This document shows, one piece after another, positions 1 through 13,015 of a DNA stretch of 64,000 bases. The DNA comes from Lampris incognitus (Eukaryota > Chordata > Actinopteri > Lampriformes > Lampridae). Below the pieces are notes generated by a model. The model made no database searches. It was not told the DNA's origin and saw only the letters and a program-made list of their open reading frames with translations. Within the stretch, counting starts at the first letter, position 1; each line of letters starts with the position of its first letter. The position numbers and the translations under genes were made by a program. The stretch is taken from contig NC_079214.1 of assembly GCF_029633865.1 (NCBI RefSeq), positions 18,240,637 to 18,304,636 of the forward strand. The letters run 5' to 3'.

Positions 1-728
1 ACGGCATGAGGGGGACCTACACAGTATTAGGCAGGCAGGGGTTTTTAATGTTTTGGCTGATTGGTGTTATGTCCATGCAAGCTATTTTATGTTGTATTCT
101 GTGGGACACAAGTTTTCTTACATTAGGATAGAATGCTACCTACTTAAAGCAGCTAATGTCAGCCTTTACACCAGCTTTCCAACTGGAACAAAGCCAATTT
201 AATTACCAATTTGTATCTGGATCGCTAAAAGGACAGTTTTTAGATGGTTTCTAGATGTTTTCTGATATGATCAAGCCGAAGCAGTGGAGAAGGGTCTCTT
301 GTCTTACACATTGCCATCGCCTTGCTGCAAGTGAGGAGGATAAACGTTCCTCAAGGAGAGTTGGATATGGATTTGGTTATACTCTTGGTAGAAAATGATT
401 ATGATTTTGAACTAGTTTATTTTGAATGAGTTGGTCATTCATATTTTTTTTAACTTATTTCAGGGCTGTGCAGGGCTTACCTAAAAGCAAACTTAAGGTA
501 CAGTATTATCATTGTGTTGGCAAATCATTGAAACAGTACAGATAGATTAATGTAATGTAATTTATTCTAAACCTAACATTAACGTATCTGTCATCGGCCA
601 GTAAATCTTGGCGACTGCAGATATTCAGAATAAATAGTTGTCACAGTATTTGTATGTATTGATATTATTATTGCTATTATTGCACAGTTAAATTTTTTAT
701 ATTAATCTTAAATCTTCCTTCCTTGCAG
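1..728. other. AT-rich intergenic DNA, nothing recognised
   Basis: No open frame, RNA gene or known repeat was recognised. A pyrimidine tract ending in TTGCAGGG at about 720-730 could be an old splice acceptor for the transposase-like relic that follows, but this is weak. Confidence 0.5.
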
Positions 729-899
729 GGCTGTGTTTGGGCTTGACACTGTTTCTGGATCAAGCAGAACTGCACTTAGGGTAATATGGAGGGGAATTGG
801 GCTTACAGTCAGCGGAGCAATGTGAGAAGACAAGCAGTGAAAAAAGTTCAAGAACCAATAGAATCAGTAGAAAATGAGTAGGACAGTGCAGAATGTGAT

Positions 900-1372
900 G
901 AAAATGTGGAAGAAGGCTTAAATATTGAAGCATCAGGCCGTTGTGAAGAGATGCAAGCTGATGGTGATGGAGAGAGTGATTACGGTCTAAATATGGAGGC
1001 AGAACATGGGTTTGATGAGTTTGATGAGATGGATATGGATCATGCCGATGCATGCGGTGAGAGCATTAGTGATTTAAGGGGTTCTCTGGCAGACTAGGCC
1101 ATTGAGTTTGGCATTTACCTGATTGCTCTATCAGCCCTGCTCTCCATCCTGAAACTTCACCATCCTTTCCTGCCCAAAGATGGATGAACATTACTCAGAA
1201 CAAAAACAACATTCAAAATTGAGGCTTTAGCAGGTGGAATATTTCACTATTTTGGAAGACTGAATGCATTTCATAAGATTATGGATGTGTAGTCTGTTCT
1301 CCCAAATAGACATGCCTTTAGACTACAGCTGAATATTGATGGTCTGCCTCTTTTTAAGAGCACAGGCTAGTA
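900..1372 (+). pseudogene. Broken transposase-like ORF (IDGLPLFKS family relic)
   Basis: The + frame reads an acidic stretch (906-1097, rich in D, E and M), a stop, then IEFGIYLIALSALLSILKLHHP, another stop, then KIEALAGGIFHYFGRLNAF, another stop, and finally RLQLNIDGLPLFKS at about 1320-1370. The order short helical segment, then G-x2-FHYFG, then LNIDGLPLFKS matches what I remember of an unnamed transposon-derived protein family in fish and invertebrates. At least three in-frame stops and an abrupt loss of similarity after the FKS motif make it a relic. The family name and transposase superfamily are uncertain. Confidence 0.5.
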
Positions 1373-1508
1373 ATTAATGAGCGTTGGTGACAGGCACAAG
1401 TTTTGGCTCTGACCTGGAATTTTTGTCTCTGATCTTAAAAACCTGTCTGGAGACAGGAAAATCAGGGCTAAAATTGTGTAGTCTGCAGTTGACATTAATG
1501 ATGAAGCA

Positions 1509-1622
1509 GAGCTGACCAGAGGAGGCGCTAGTGCAGTGACCAGGACACATACCAACGTCTGGCTTCCCACCCGCAGACACGGCCAATTGTGTCTGTAGGG
1601 ACGCCGACCAAGCCGGAGGTCA
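1509..1622 (-). mobile_element. SINE-B fragment (tRNA-derived SINE, internal part)
   Basis: The reverse complement matches the middle of the two fuller copies at 15921 and 52563: the ACAGACACAATTGGC segment, the CTGCGGGTGGGAAGCC segment and the GCGCCTCCTCTGGTC segment occur in the same order. The tRNA-like head and the 3' part are missing here. Confidence 0.75.
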
Positions 1623-1739
1623 TATAGTTCAACAGCCAGTTTAACCTAATAACAGTTAAACTTAATAACAATCATTGCTACACACACACACACACATACA
1701 AACACACACACCAGGTTTAACTGGCTTTAGAACTATATA
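1622..1739. repeat. Inverted repeat with a CA microsatellite in the loop
   Basis: The arm ATATAGTTCAACAGCCAGTT near 1623-1648 is nearly complementary to AACTGGCTTTAGAACTATAT near 1718-1739, with a (CA)n tract at 1680-1713 between them. This could be a tiny MITE or a palindromic end of a larger element. Confidence 0.6.
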
Positions 1740-4164
<2,425 letters not shown>

Positions 4165-4566
4165 ACAATTTACAATTTCATTTAGCAGGAGCTTTTATCC
4201 AAAGTGACGTACATCTGAGAGCTGATACTACACAAGCAAGGAGCTTAGCAGGAGTGAACCACACGAGTAAGTGCCATAAATAAATTCAAGTCGGATAGTA
4301 CGTGGGTGCCACAGGCAGTGCACAGAGGCAATGCGATACATTCATGAATTCCCCTTCGGGGATGAATAAGGGTTTTCTTATCTTATCACAGAGTACATAG
4401 AATGCATAGAAGCAGATTTTTTTCTTTCTTTTTTCTTTCATTTTTTCAGTCTATCAAGTGCCGAGGTGTTTGTGAAAGAGCTGGGTCTTTAGTCTTTTCT
4501 TAAAGATTGAGAGGGACTCTGCCGATCAAACAGAGTTTGGTAACTTGTTCCACTACTGCGGAACTA

Positions 4567-5410
4567 CAGAATCAGGAATCAGGGACATTTATTTGTCATT
4601 TCATACACTTGCATCCATGAAATGAAACGAAATATAATTTCCCCCAGCCCACAGCAGTGCAACACAAAGACAAAAATACATATCCAAACTAAAAGAACAC
4701 ATATATCCAAGCTACAAAAAACTTCAAAAACTACAAAACTATAAAAACATATATATCCCACATATCCGGGGGGTAAAAATCGCTGTCCAAGAGAGTGAAT
4801 GCCAGCCAGGATGACTGTCGGAACTGCCGGTCTGTATGGGCTAGCAGTTAGCTTAGCCTGCCCTGCTTCTGCATCCTGTCAGACTGCCTGCGGTGCTTCC
4901 TTATTGGGCACAGCACCAGGCAAGGCCGTGGTCCTTGGGCCCACAGGACGTAGTAGACCAGGCTCCCCCAGCCGATCCAACACCAGCTCTCCCAGCCAGA
5001 CACTACACTCCACACGACGACTCCAAAAACACAGTCAACACCAGGCGAGGCCGTCGCCAGATTGCCCTCGGTGTTATCGGAACTGCCGGTCTGCATGTGT
5101 AGCCTGCTCCACTTCCACATCCTGTCAGAAAGCCCTCAGTGCTTCCTCTTCGGGCACAGATCTGAACAGGGCCGTGATCTCTGGGCCCACAGGACACAGC
5201 AGACCAAGCTCTCCCAGCCGATCCAGCGCCAGCTCTCCCAGCCATCAAACGAAGACAACTTAGACACAGACATGGACAAAGACACTGCATGGATGGTACT
5301 GGGTGAGGCCACCGCAAACGTAAGTTTGTGCTGCTATCTTCCCACAAGAGTACTGGGTGAGTTCACGTCACCATTTTCCCACACCAGAAGCAGGAGAATG
5401 CAGTGAAGAA
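4567..5410 (-). mobile_element. LINE 3' fragment inserted in L2, with internal tandem duplication
   Basis: This stretch interrupts the L2 3' UTR, which resumes on the other side. On the minus strand it ends in AATAAATGTCCCTGATTC followed by a repeat of CTGATTC, resembling the 3' end of Rex1/CR1-type LINEs. It holds two diverged direct copies of a roughly 190-bp unit starting at 4815 and 5073, both beginning CGGAACTGCCGGTCTG and both containing CCCAGCCGATCCA. The Ser/Pro-rich frames on either strand are probably not functional. The exact family was not identified. Confidence 0.6.
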
Positions 5411-6294
5411 GAATGAATGAAGCAGAAGAGTCTAGCTAGTGACTTAAGGCCCTGTTGTGATGGTAGTACCAAGGGTCTTTCATTGGTAGAGCGTAGTGAG
5501 TGGGACTGAGTGTAGACCTGAATGATGGAGTTCAGATAGGTGGGAGCTGTTTTAGTTGCTGTTTTGTAAGCATGTCAGGGTTTTGATTTGGATGTGGGCA
5601 GCGACTGAGAGCCAGTGAAGGGAAATGAACAGTGGGGGGTATGTGCTCTTTTGGGTTGGTTGAGGACCAGATGTGGTGCTGCGTTTTGGATCATCTGCAG
5701 AGGTTTGAACATACACATGGGGAGGCCAGCCAGTAAAGAGTTGCAGTAGTCAATGTATGATATTACAAGAGCCTGTACCAGGAGTTGTGCTGCATGCTCA
5801 GACAGGTAGGGTGTTATCTTCCTGATGTTGTATAGGGCAAACCGACATGACTGAGCCATTGAGGCCACGTGAACCTTAAATGTTAGTTGGTCATCAATCA
5901 TGACACCCAAGTTTTGGGCAGACTTTGTGGGCATGAGTTTTGTTGATTCAAGCTGGATTCTGATCTCTTGTTGTAAAGAGGGACTGGCTGAGATGACAAG
6001 GAGCTCAGTCTTAGAGAGGTTAAGTTGTTAAGTTGAAGGTGGCATTCTTTCATCCATGCTGATACATCAGCAAGGCATGACGAGATGTGAGCCGAGACTG
6101 TGTGGTCTTCCGGTGGGAATGACGAGAAGAGCTGGGTATCATCAGCATAGAAATGGTATGAGAAACAATGGGAGTGGATGATTGCACCAAGTGAGGTGGT
6201 GTATACTGAGAAGAAAAGGGGACCGAGCACTGACCCTTGAGGAACCCCTGTAGATAAGCCATGCTGTTTGGACACTTCTCCCTTCCAATTTTTT

Positions 6295-6520
6295 CTCCCT
6301 GTTAAAGGTTTTTTTTTTTTAAGGGAGTTGTTCCTTATCCAATGAGAGGGTCTCAGGACAGGATGTTGTGTTGCTGTTAAGCCCACTGAGGCAAATACGT
6401 ATGTATTTTGTATAGGCTCCAGCATCCCTGCGACCCCGATTGGGATAAGCGGCTTGGATGATGGATGGATGGATGAATATTGGGCTATACAAATAAAATT
6501 GACTTGATTTGACTTGACTT
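6295..6520 (+). mobile_element. LINE 3'-tail fragment nested in L2 reverse transcriptase
   Basis: The tail includes AGGGAGTTGTTCCTTATCC, GATGTTGTGTTGCTGT and the terminal ATTGGGCTATACAAATAAAA, then degenerate TTGACTTGA repeats. It is opposite in orientation to the host L2. It contains a further 60-bp piece of the SINE-A tail at about 6415-6475 (GGCTCCAGCATCCC to ATGGATGGATGG). Confidence 0.7.
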
Positions 6521-6699
6521 CCAAGATACTCTAAAATATCTCTTTGACAGGAAGGATATGAGCCAATGAAGGGCAGTTCCTAAGATACCAAGCTCAGTGA
6601 GTGTGGAGAGGAGGATTTGGTGGTTAACCATGTCAAAGGCAGCTGACAGATCTAGCAGCAATAGAGCTGAGGACTGACCAGCAGCTCTAGCTGAACGCA

Positions 6700-7046
6700 G
6701 TGAATGACAGCCAGCGACAGCGACACAGCAACTAGCTGCAGCCAGCAACAGCGACTAGCTGCAGCCAGCAACAGTGACTTGGTGAGATACAGCGATAAAA
6801 GTTGTTGCCGGTGTGAGCGCAGTGTAACGGGAACCTTCAGAGAAATGTAGCGTAGTCAACAGTACAATATTTTTCTTTCAAATGTAGTGGATAAAAGTCC
6901 TAAGTTTCCACAAAAAAAAAAAATATAGTGGATAAAAGTCCTAAGTTTCCACAAAAAAAAAAAATACTCAAGTAATGCACAGCTACTTGAAAAATGTACT
7001 TAAGTACAGTACTCAAGTAAATGTACTTCGTTACTGTCCACCTCTG
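6700..7046. repeat. Insertion in L2: short tandem repeats and a hAT-type end
   Basis: About 6705-6785 holds imperfect repeats of CAGCAACTAGCTGCAGCCAG. About 6886-6964 is a 40-bp unit (GTGGATAAAAGTCCTAAGTT and so on) present twice, each copy followed by poly(A). About 6965-7046 (TACTTAAGTACAGTACTCAA, ending CTGTCCACCTCTGG) resembles one end of a common fish hAT-like MITE. Confidence 0.55.
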
Positions 7047-7679
7047 GTAGTAAAAGAGGAGCAGCTAGTAGAAGGTTGCTTTTAAGTAAGTTTAGTGTCA
7101 AAGTTAAGTAATTTACAGTGTCACATAGAAATCTAGGGTTGTGTTCATTGATATTAATTAAGCGAGAAAAAATGTGCTGATTTAGCTGGCCACGCAAAGT
7201 GAAAGACTTCAAGTTTGGATTCATGACATTTACAGTCGACTTTCCTACATGCCAGTTTAAGAGCACGCATCTCATGATTAAACCAAGGTGTTGATTTCAT
7301 TTGGTGTCTAAATTTGGCAGTTAGGGGTGTCACGGACTCGAAGAGATTAGAAATAGTTGCCTTTAGGTCAAAGTAAATCTGTTGACAGAACCAATAAATA
7401 CAATGATTGGAGCCAGGACCTCTGGCAATCTATCACCAAGTGCTCCCAGGGTTGATGAGGCAATATGACGGGAGCTGAACACGTCGGTGCCACAGCTGCG
7501 ACAAGGAAGTGCTGCCTGAAATTTAATATGACCGTGGTCTGACATAACAGATGTAAGAGGAGACAGTCGGATCAGAAACAGCTAAACCATGTGCTAGAAT
7601 CAGATCAAGAGTGTTGCCACTGTGATAGGTGGCTTGAGTCATTGCCGTTTTAGTTCGTTTTATTGAAATTTGATTTACT

Positions 7680-8165
7680 TATGAGAAAAAAACCCCTGCT
7701 AGAGGACAGTTAAAAGTATGCAGTGGGATCAGACAAGTATGGCCTGCTAGCTAAACGGCACCTACCATCATGATGTTTCTCTTCATCATGATTGTAGCGG
7801 CCGAACCCAATTCATATCATAAATCAACAAGCAAATTCAACCAATTATTGAAAAGTAACAACATAGGCTAAATTCTTACCCTTCCCTCTCTTTTGGAAAA
7901 ATCCAAAAAGATTTTTTTCCCTGCACGCTTTGCCATTTCTCCTCTACTCGTCACTCAGCACTGATCAGACCCCCCCCCCCCACACACACACACACACACA
8001 GTTAGTTTAGACTTTAGAGACCTGCATTTATTTTGACAGGCTGTTATGCTACGAAGACTATTGGACATTCACACACGTTTTTGTCGGGCTTCACATAGGT
8101 TTAATTTTAAAATTAAGCTACACTCAAAACGTTCGGGGCTTAAAGCCCCAGCAAAATGACCTGGC
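7680..8165. mobile_element. Probable DNA-transposon insertion in L2
   Basis: L2 coding similarity stops at about 7640 and resumes at about 8170. The intervening DNA has a C-run followed by a (CA)n tract (7970-8000) and ends with AAAACGTTCGGGGCTTAAAG and CCTGGCGACGCC, which resemble ends of fish hAT-type elements. Both ends are approximate and the family is uncertain. Confidence 0.4.
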
Positions 8166-9054
8166 GACGCCGATGTCCGATGCCTTATTCAGATGGATGT
8201 TGGAATCAGCAAGGATTAAGTCATTGTTATCATGAATAAAAAGGTCTGACATGCATTCTGTGAAATCGTCTAAAAATTGGGAAAAGGGCCCACATGGCCA
8301 GTAGAGTACAACAAGGTAAAATGAACTTGATTGATTGACTGACAGAAGTCCATTTCCCTGGATGGAGCTGTTCACGGCTGTTGCAGAGGGACACGTGACT
8401 AGCACTTCAAAAGGTTCGAATTAAGTGTCAAATTTAGAGGTAAGATTGAAGATGGAGTTATAAATTAGGGCAACTCCCCGCCTTGTTTGGTAGCTCGAGC
8501 AGCATGAGCGCTCGTAGAGTCGGGCAGTGAGGCATGATTTAATGGCAGGAAAACATTGGGTTTTAGCCAAGTTTCACATAAGCCAAGCACATAGAAACCA
8601 TGCTGCAAGATCAAGTCATTTACCAGCACCACTTTGCAAGACAGTGATCTGATATTGATAAAGCCAATTTTCAGGAGTTGTGTAACTGCTAGAGTTTGCT
8701 GGGATAAAGAAAACTTGCAAGTGACACAGCAGGGGAGAGAAGCAGTCTCAATCTGGTTCACTACACTACCAATCTGAAAAACTGAGGTGAAGTGAAGCGT
8801 GTATGTCATCCTTCACTGATCAGACAAGTAGGCCTAAGCTGACTCAACTCAAGTTGCTGCAAAAGAAGGTGCTTGAAGCAGCACCGGATGCAAAACTATT
8901 TATGCTCCCTTAAATTGTTTCCCTGTCAAACTGACAAGACCAATTGAAAAACGACGGCATAATAATTCTAAAATATAGCTTGTCTGATGGGTGCCCTGCC
9001 CAAAGAAGTTACAAAAAAAAAAAGCTGTTGTACTTCCCCTCTTTTCCAACAGAA

Positions 9055-9214
9055 GTCAAGTTATTTCAATTTTATTTGTGTAGCCCTTTGCCACAAATTA
9101 CAAATTTGCCTCGGTGGACTTTACAGCAACACAACATCCTGTTGGTTAAAGGTTGTCCTTAAAGGTTTCTTTTAGGGAGTTGTTCCTTATGTGATGTGAG
9201 AGTCTAACAGAGAG

Positions 9215-9215
<1 letters not shown>
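9055..9215. repeat. LINE 3'-tail pieces in inverted arrangement
   Basis: 9055-9140 is the reverse complement of the tail seen at 6295-6520 (ACAGGATGTTGTGTTGCTGT when read on the minus strand). 9150-9215 carries the TTAGGGAGTTGTTCCTTAT part of the same tail in + orientation. Confidence 0.6.

Positions 9216-9216
<1 letters not shown>

Positions 9217-9251
<35 letters not shown>
9217..9251. repeat. (AT)n microsatellite
   Basis: Pure alternating AT tract. Confidence 0.97.
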
Positions 9252-9254
<3 letters not shown>

Positions 9255-9349
9255 GAAATCAAAGGCTATATAGGCTTATAGAAGTGACAAAGAACTAGGA
9301 AAGTGATGAATCTATTGCAACCTAACAGTTATCCCACTGTACATGAATC

Positions 9350-9477
9350 CTTCCATCCATTAACCGAACTGCTTATCCTGCTCTCAGGGTCGTGGGGACA
9401 CTGAGCTTATCCCAGCAGTCATTGGGTGGCAGGTGGGGAGACACCCTGGACAGGCCGCCAGGCCATCAGACAGGGCT

Positions 9478-9478
<1 letters not shown>
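9350..9478 (-). mobile_element. SINE-A tail fragment
   Basis: ATCCATTAACCGAACTGCTTATCCTG, then GGAGACACCCTGGACAGGC and CGCCAGGCCATCA are the reverse complement of the 3' half of the fish SINE ending in GGATGGATGGAT. The same order recurs at 56873 and 61862. Confidence 0.8.

Positions 9479-9569
<91 letters not shown>
9479..9569. repeat. (AC)n microsatellite, about 90 bp
   Basis: Pure AC tract joining directly onto the duplicated MITE-bearing segment. Confidence 0.97.
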
Positions 9570-9570
<1 letters not shown>

Positions 9571-9917
9571 CCAGTGATATAGCAGCCAAATAAGAGGTAG
9601 GCCTAGTTCAGGGGTGGCTAACCATGTGCGATGCAGAGCCATGTGTATGCAGGTTTTCATTCCAACCCGAATCCACACCAGGTGATTTCGCTGATTAGCA
9701 ACCCTTCAACCAAAGAGGAAGAATGTATCAGTGAAATCACCTGGCGTGGAGTTGGGTTGGAATGAAAACCTGCATACACATGGCTCTCCATAGCACATGG
9801 TTAGCCACCGCTGGTCTGGTTCAACCATGACCTTTCAAATGGTGAATAAGTGTTTGTTAAAAATAAATGAAACATCTAACTCAAGTAGTTCGGCTATTTA
9901 AACATCTAACTCAAAAT
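9570..9917. mobile_element. Duplicated segment, copy 1, holding a hAT-like MITE (9609-9813)
   Basis: The core 9609-9813 starts CAGGGGTGGCTAACCATGTG and ends with its near complement (CACATGGTTAGCCACCGCTG). The complementary arms are about 80 bp, including TGCAGGTTTTCATTCCAACC and its partner. An 8-bp flank GCCTAGTT (9601-9608) is matched by GTCTGGTT (9814-9821), a hAT-style target duplication with two changes. The same MITE plus the same flanks recurs at 12651-13015, also directly after a (CA)n tract, so the copied unit is larger than the MITE. Confidence 0.8.
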
Positions 9918-10082
9918 AGATTGGCTATTTAGTGTTATGATGTATTCTATGATAAATCTTGATTAAGACTTACATTAACCTTAAATGGAGGTGTATTGTG
10001 TTTGCAAATTTTAAAAAAAGTTGACAAACATGAGTCTTGATTCTGTATTGAGGGGCCTGTCACTCTCTAAATGATGGTAACC

Positions 10083-10298
10083 CTGCAGTAGGGTTGCCAA
10101 TCATTCCTTAAAATAAGGAATCGTTCCTTATTATATATAAAATATATATATGAATAATATATACATATGTGTGTATGTGTGTATAGTGTAAGGCACATTA
10201 TATTTGTTATGCCCGCGCCGCCCCGTCCATCCAACCCCCGTCCCTGCCCCCTGTTCCTTAGTTCCATTTCAAGGAGTTGGCAACTCTGCCCTGCAGGG
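10083..10298. mobile_element. Putative short inverted-repeat element (MITE)
   Basis: The left end AGGGTTGCCAATCATTCCTT and the right end, whose reverse complement reads AGAGTTGCCAACTCCTTGAA, are inverted partners. The centre is an AT-rich TATATA tract. Family and target duplication were not settled. Confidence 0.5.
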
Positions 10299-10429
10299 AC
10301 CCACTAGAAATGCCACTCACACTATCAAGCAAACTCTATCAAACTGTCTAAGTCAACAGCTGTCAAAATGAACACAAAAAAAATCCACGTTTGCCTAAAT
10401 GTTGTCCTCTACGTCTATTTCGATGTGCA

Positions 10430-10752
10430 TCTTTTTTACAATTTTCACTGCATCCATTGATTTTTACTTGCACTGTTGTTCCTTTTCAGCGTCATGGGGG
10501 ATGATTCCTATCTCAGCACACATTCAGCAGAAGGCAGGGAGACATGCTGCATAGGTCGCTAGCCCCATAAGCAGAGATACACCCACTCACATTCCCATTC
10601 ATACATACATGCGGTTTAAGACTGGACCGTGGCAGGAAACCACCCAGAGGAAAGCGACGCAAATAGGGGGAGAAAATGTCAACTCCACCAAGAAGGCCCA
10701 TCCGCCTTCAATGTGGGGCAGCAGTGCTAACAACTAAGTCGCTTTGCTGCCT
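10430..10752 (-). mobile_element. Old, nearly full-length SINE-A copy
   Basis: The reverse complement begins GGCAGCAAAGCGACTTAGTTG and TTAGCACTGCTGCC (tRNA-like head). It continues GTGGAGTTGACATTTTCTCC and GGTTTCCTGCCACGG, and ends near the CTGAAAAGG and ATGGATGCA tail. It is strongly diverged. It shows that the SINE-A head (14052 type) and the GGATGGAT tail belong to one element. Confidence 0.7.
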
Positions 10753-12608
10753 CTTACCTTTTACAGCTGTGGTGTAGTACGACTGCTGTGGAGCTTGCAC
10801 TGGGGAGTAAGGATGGTCTGCAGAAGGGAAAAGCTGGGCAGATCAGCCCTCAGCCATCTTTGAAGAATAAACCTAATGGAGATGCATGACGGAAAAGTGA
10901 TTTCCCCCAGAATGAGGTAATGACAGTTGGATAATGAAATCTATGCTTCCGGAGGCCTTCTCATTTTAACCTGTACATCCATCACAACAGCAAAGGAGGC
11001 CAGTGGCCTTCTTGAGGCTTGAGTATAACTGATTCATACCCACTTGAAAAATGCCATATGCTATTGTGGCATTTATCCGTGCTGGAGAATAGCTACATCT
11101 AGAGGTGATGTTGCATCTGAATCATTTTCCCTATTCGCCAAGGCTACAGAATGAAATACTTGCAGCTTGTTAAACCATAGCTTTTAATTTTTTTAAATCC
11201 CTGCAGACGGGACACAAAGAGGTTGATGGAAGGTCTCTTCGACTCACTGAGACATCATTTACCTCACTCGGCCAGCACAGAATCCTGTTCCATATGTTAG
11301 TTCACCAATCCAACTGATTGCGTACGATCGGTAGCTTGGCCAAAATGGATGGATAGCAGCGAACAGCGTTTATTGCTTTTGACGCATTTCCTCGCCGAGA
11401 GAATAGAGATTAGGGCCATTTCATTTCAAATATGCGGACCGTGAGGATAATACCTGCCATCAGTGGTTCACTGCTGGAAATGTGAAAGTGGTGATGAAGA
11501 AGTGAGATGTTCTAAGCCAGCTTTCAGTCCCCAGTGGCCTGGCCTTGCATGTCTCTCTCTCTCTCCTGCATTTCTCTCTCTCTCTCCTTATCTCCTGCCT
11601 CTCATTTACCCCTCCTGTCTTTTTCCCTTGCCATGAATATTCAACAGTAGTTCCAGTCTAGACAATTCTGACAGGCTCTGTTAAGACTATCGCTGGCACG
11701 GACCTTATATTGTAACCCGGAGCATAGTAAAGAGGAGTGGCCTTTCTCCGTCTTTCTTTCACTCTTTTATTTAGTTATTTATTTATTTATTTTCCTGTAC
11801 CATTTACTGTCTTTGTCTCTGAGCCAGCCTGTCTCTCCTGCACAGCAAACAAAGCCACCCCTGTTCGGACCCTTGAGATGAGCTCCTTTTTTGAGTCCGC
11901 AGAATTTTTCACTGAGATTCAAATTCACAATTTACTTTTTAAGCTAGCTGACACGAGAGCCTCCTCTTTTTTCTTTTTTTTTTTTGAGGGGTGGATCTAC
12001 TCTCTGTGAACAGGGACTCACCAAATTCTTCTTCCTACAGGCTCCCCGTTAGTGCTCCTCGCCGTGTAGATTAGAATGGGGAAGTCAGCGTTCCCCATCA
12101 GCTTTGCCAACACGGCATTGATGCAGGACAATGAGACCCTTTCTGGCACGGTTTACTTTGTCTTTCGCCTAAATAGGCTGTAGCCGTCTACTGGGCCAGG
12201 GTATTGCATTTACTTTTGCCTTTGGGTAACAGAATGAGGGAGAGCGAGCGGGCAGAATGGGGAGAGAATGAGAGAGGGAGGCGAAGATGGAGGAACAAGA
12301 AGTGTGAGAGAGGATGAGCCTGCCTTGCAGTAAATCACCACCTGAAGCTCGTGTTCAATCTCTCTAAAACTAGAGGGTGCAACCCGTAAAGTGGTCCCAT
12401 TTTTCTTACCCGAGCGCTTCGTTGTCCCGCTTTCAATCTTTCGGCAATCTTAGCTTCAGCGTTGAACCGCCTGCCTTTTGTTGGGTGGCTATAAAGTTTT
12501 GGAATGAAGTTCTTCAATTAGACATGCGGAGGTATTACTTTATTATGCAAATTGTCAAATGCACATGCACATATAACATATCCCATCCCATCCCATCCCA
12601 CCCCAGCC

Positions 12609-12609
<1 letters not shown>
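10753..12609. other. Non-repetitive-looking intergenic DNA
   Basis: No transposon was recognised over about 1.8 kb apart from short CT and poly-T tracts, which is unusual for this window. No convincing open frame exists. It could contain conserved non-coding sequence, but this cannot be judged from one genome. Confidence 0.4.
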
Positions 12610-12610
<1 letters not shown>

Positions 12611-12654
<44 letters not shown>

Positions 12655-13015
12655 CCAGTGATATAGTAGCCAAATAAGAGGTAGGCCTAGTTCAGGGGTT
12701 GCTAACCATGTGTGATGGAGAGCCATGTGTATGCAGGTTTTCATTCCAACCCGAATCCACACCAGGTGATTTCGCTGATTAGCAATCCCTCAACCAAAGA
12801 GGAAGAATGTATTAGTGAAATCACCTGGCGTGGAGTGAAATGAAATGAATGAAAATGAAATGAAAACCTGCATACACATGGCTCTCGATAGCACATGGTT
12901 AGCCACCGCTGGCCTGGTTCAACCATGACCTTTCCAATGGTGAATAAGTGTTTGTTAAAAGTAAATGAAACATCTAACTCAAGTAGTTCGGCTATTTAAA
13001 CATCTAACTCAAAAT
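12611..13015. mobile_element. (CA)n plus duplicated segment, copy 2, with hAT-like MITE (12693-12911)
   Basis: A (CA)n tract (about 12611-12650) runs into GCCAGTGATATAGTAGCC, and the sequence then matches 9570-9917 to its end at AACATCTAACTCAAAAT. The MITE at 12693-12911 has flanks GCCTAGTT and GCCTGGTT (one mismatch). Inside, one arm is altered by an expansion of AATGAAATG-like repeats at about 12835-12862. Confidence 0.8.

Larger units (their letters stand above)
4165..8812 (-). mobile_element. L2-clade LINE, degenerate, long copy broken by insertions
   Basis: Read on the minus strand from 8812 down. The endonuclease N-terminus is KIGFINIRSLSCK and LCETWL at about 8550-8700. Further endonuclease sequence (ILADSNIHLN, corresponding to GDFNIH) lies near 8190-8270. 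A linker with NPRFL lies near 7100-7560. The reverse transcriptase has LLDLSAAFDMVNH (about 6600-6660), [13 protein letters not shown] (about 6200-6260), the catalytic FYADDTQL (about 6130-6160) and QLLVQALVISYIDYCNSLLAG then QMIQNAA (about 5690-5800). The 3' UTR continues through 5410-5560 and 4165-4566, including the fish L2-like ATTTAGCAGGAGCTTTTATCC near 4180. Many stops and frameshifts show it is dead. Insertions lie at 4567-5410, 6295-6520, about 6705-7046 and about 7680-8165. Confidence 0.85.

Noticed and set aside
4799..5406. Ser/Pro-rich frames of 114-154 codons with repeats
   Set aside because: They lie inside a LINE fragment with an internal duplication and are open on both strands. 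No known domain.
9480..9570. CRISPR-like array suggested by regular short repeats
   Set aside because: All regular arrays in the window are uninterrupted microsatellites or a spacer-free minisatellite, and the window is vertebrate DNA.
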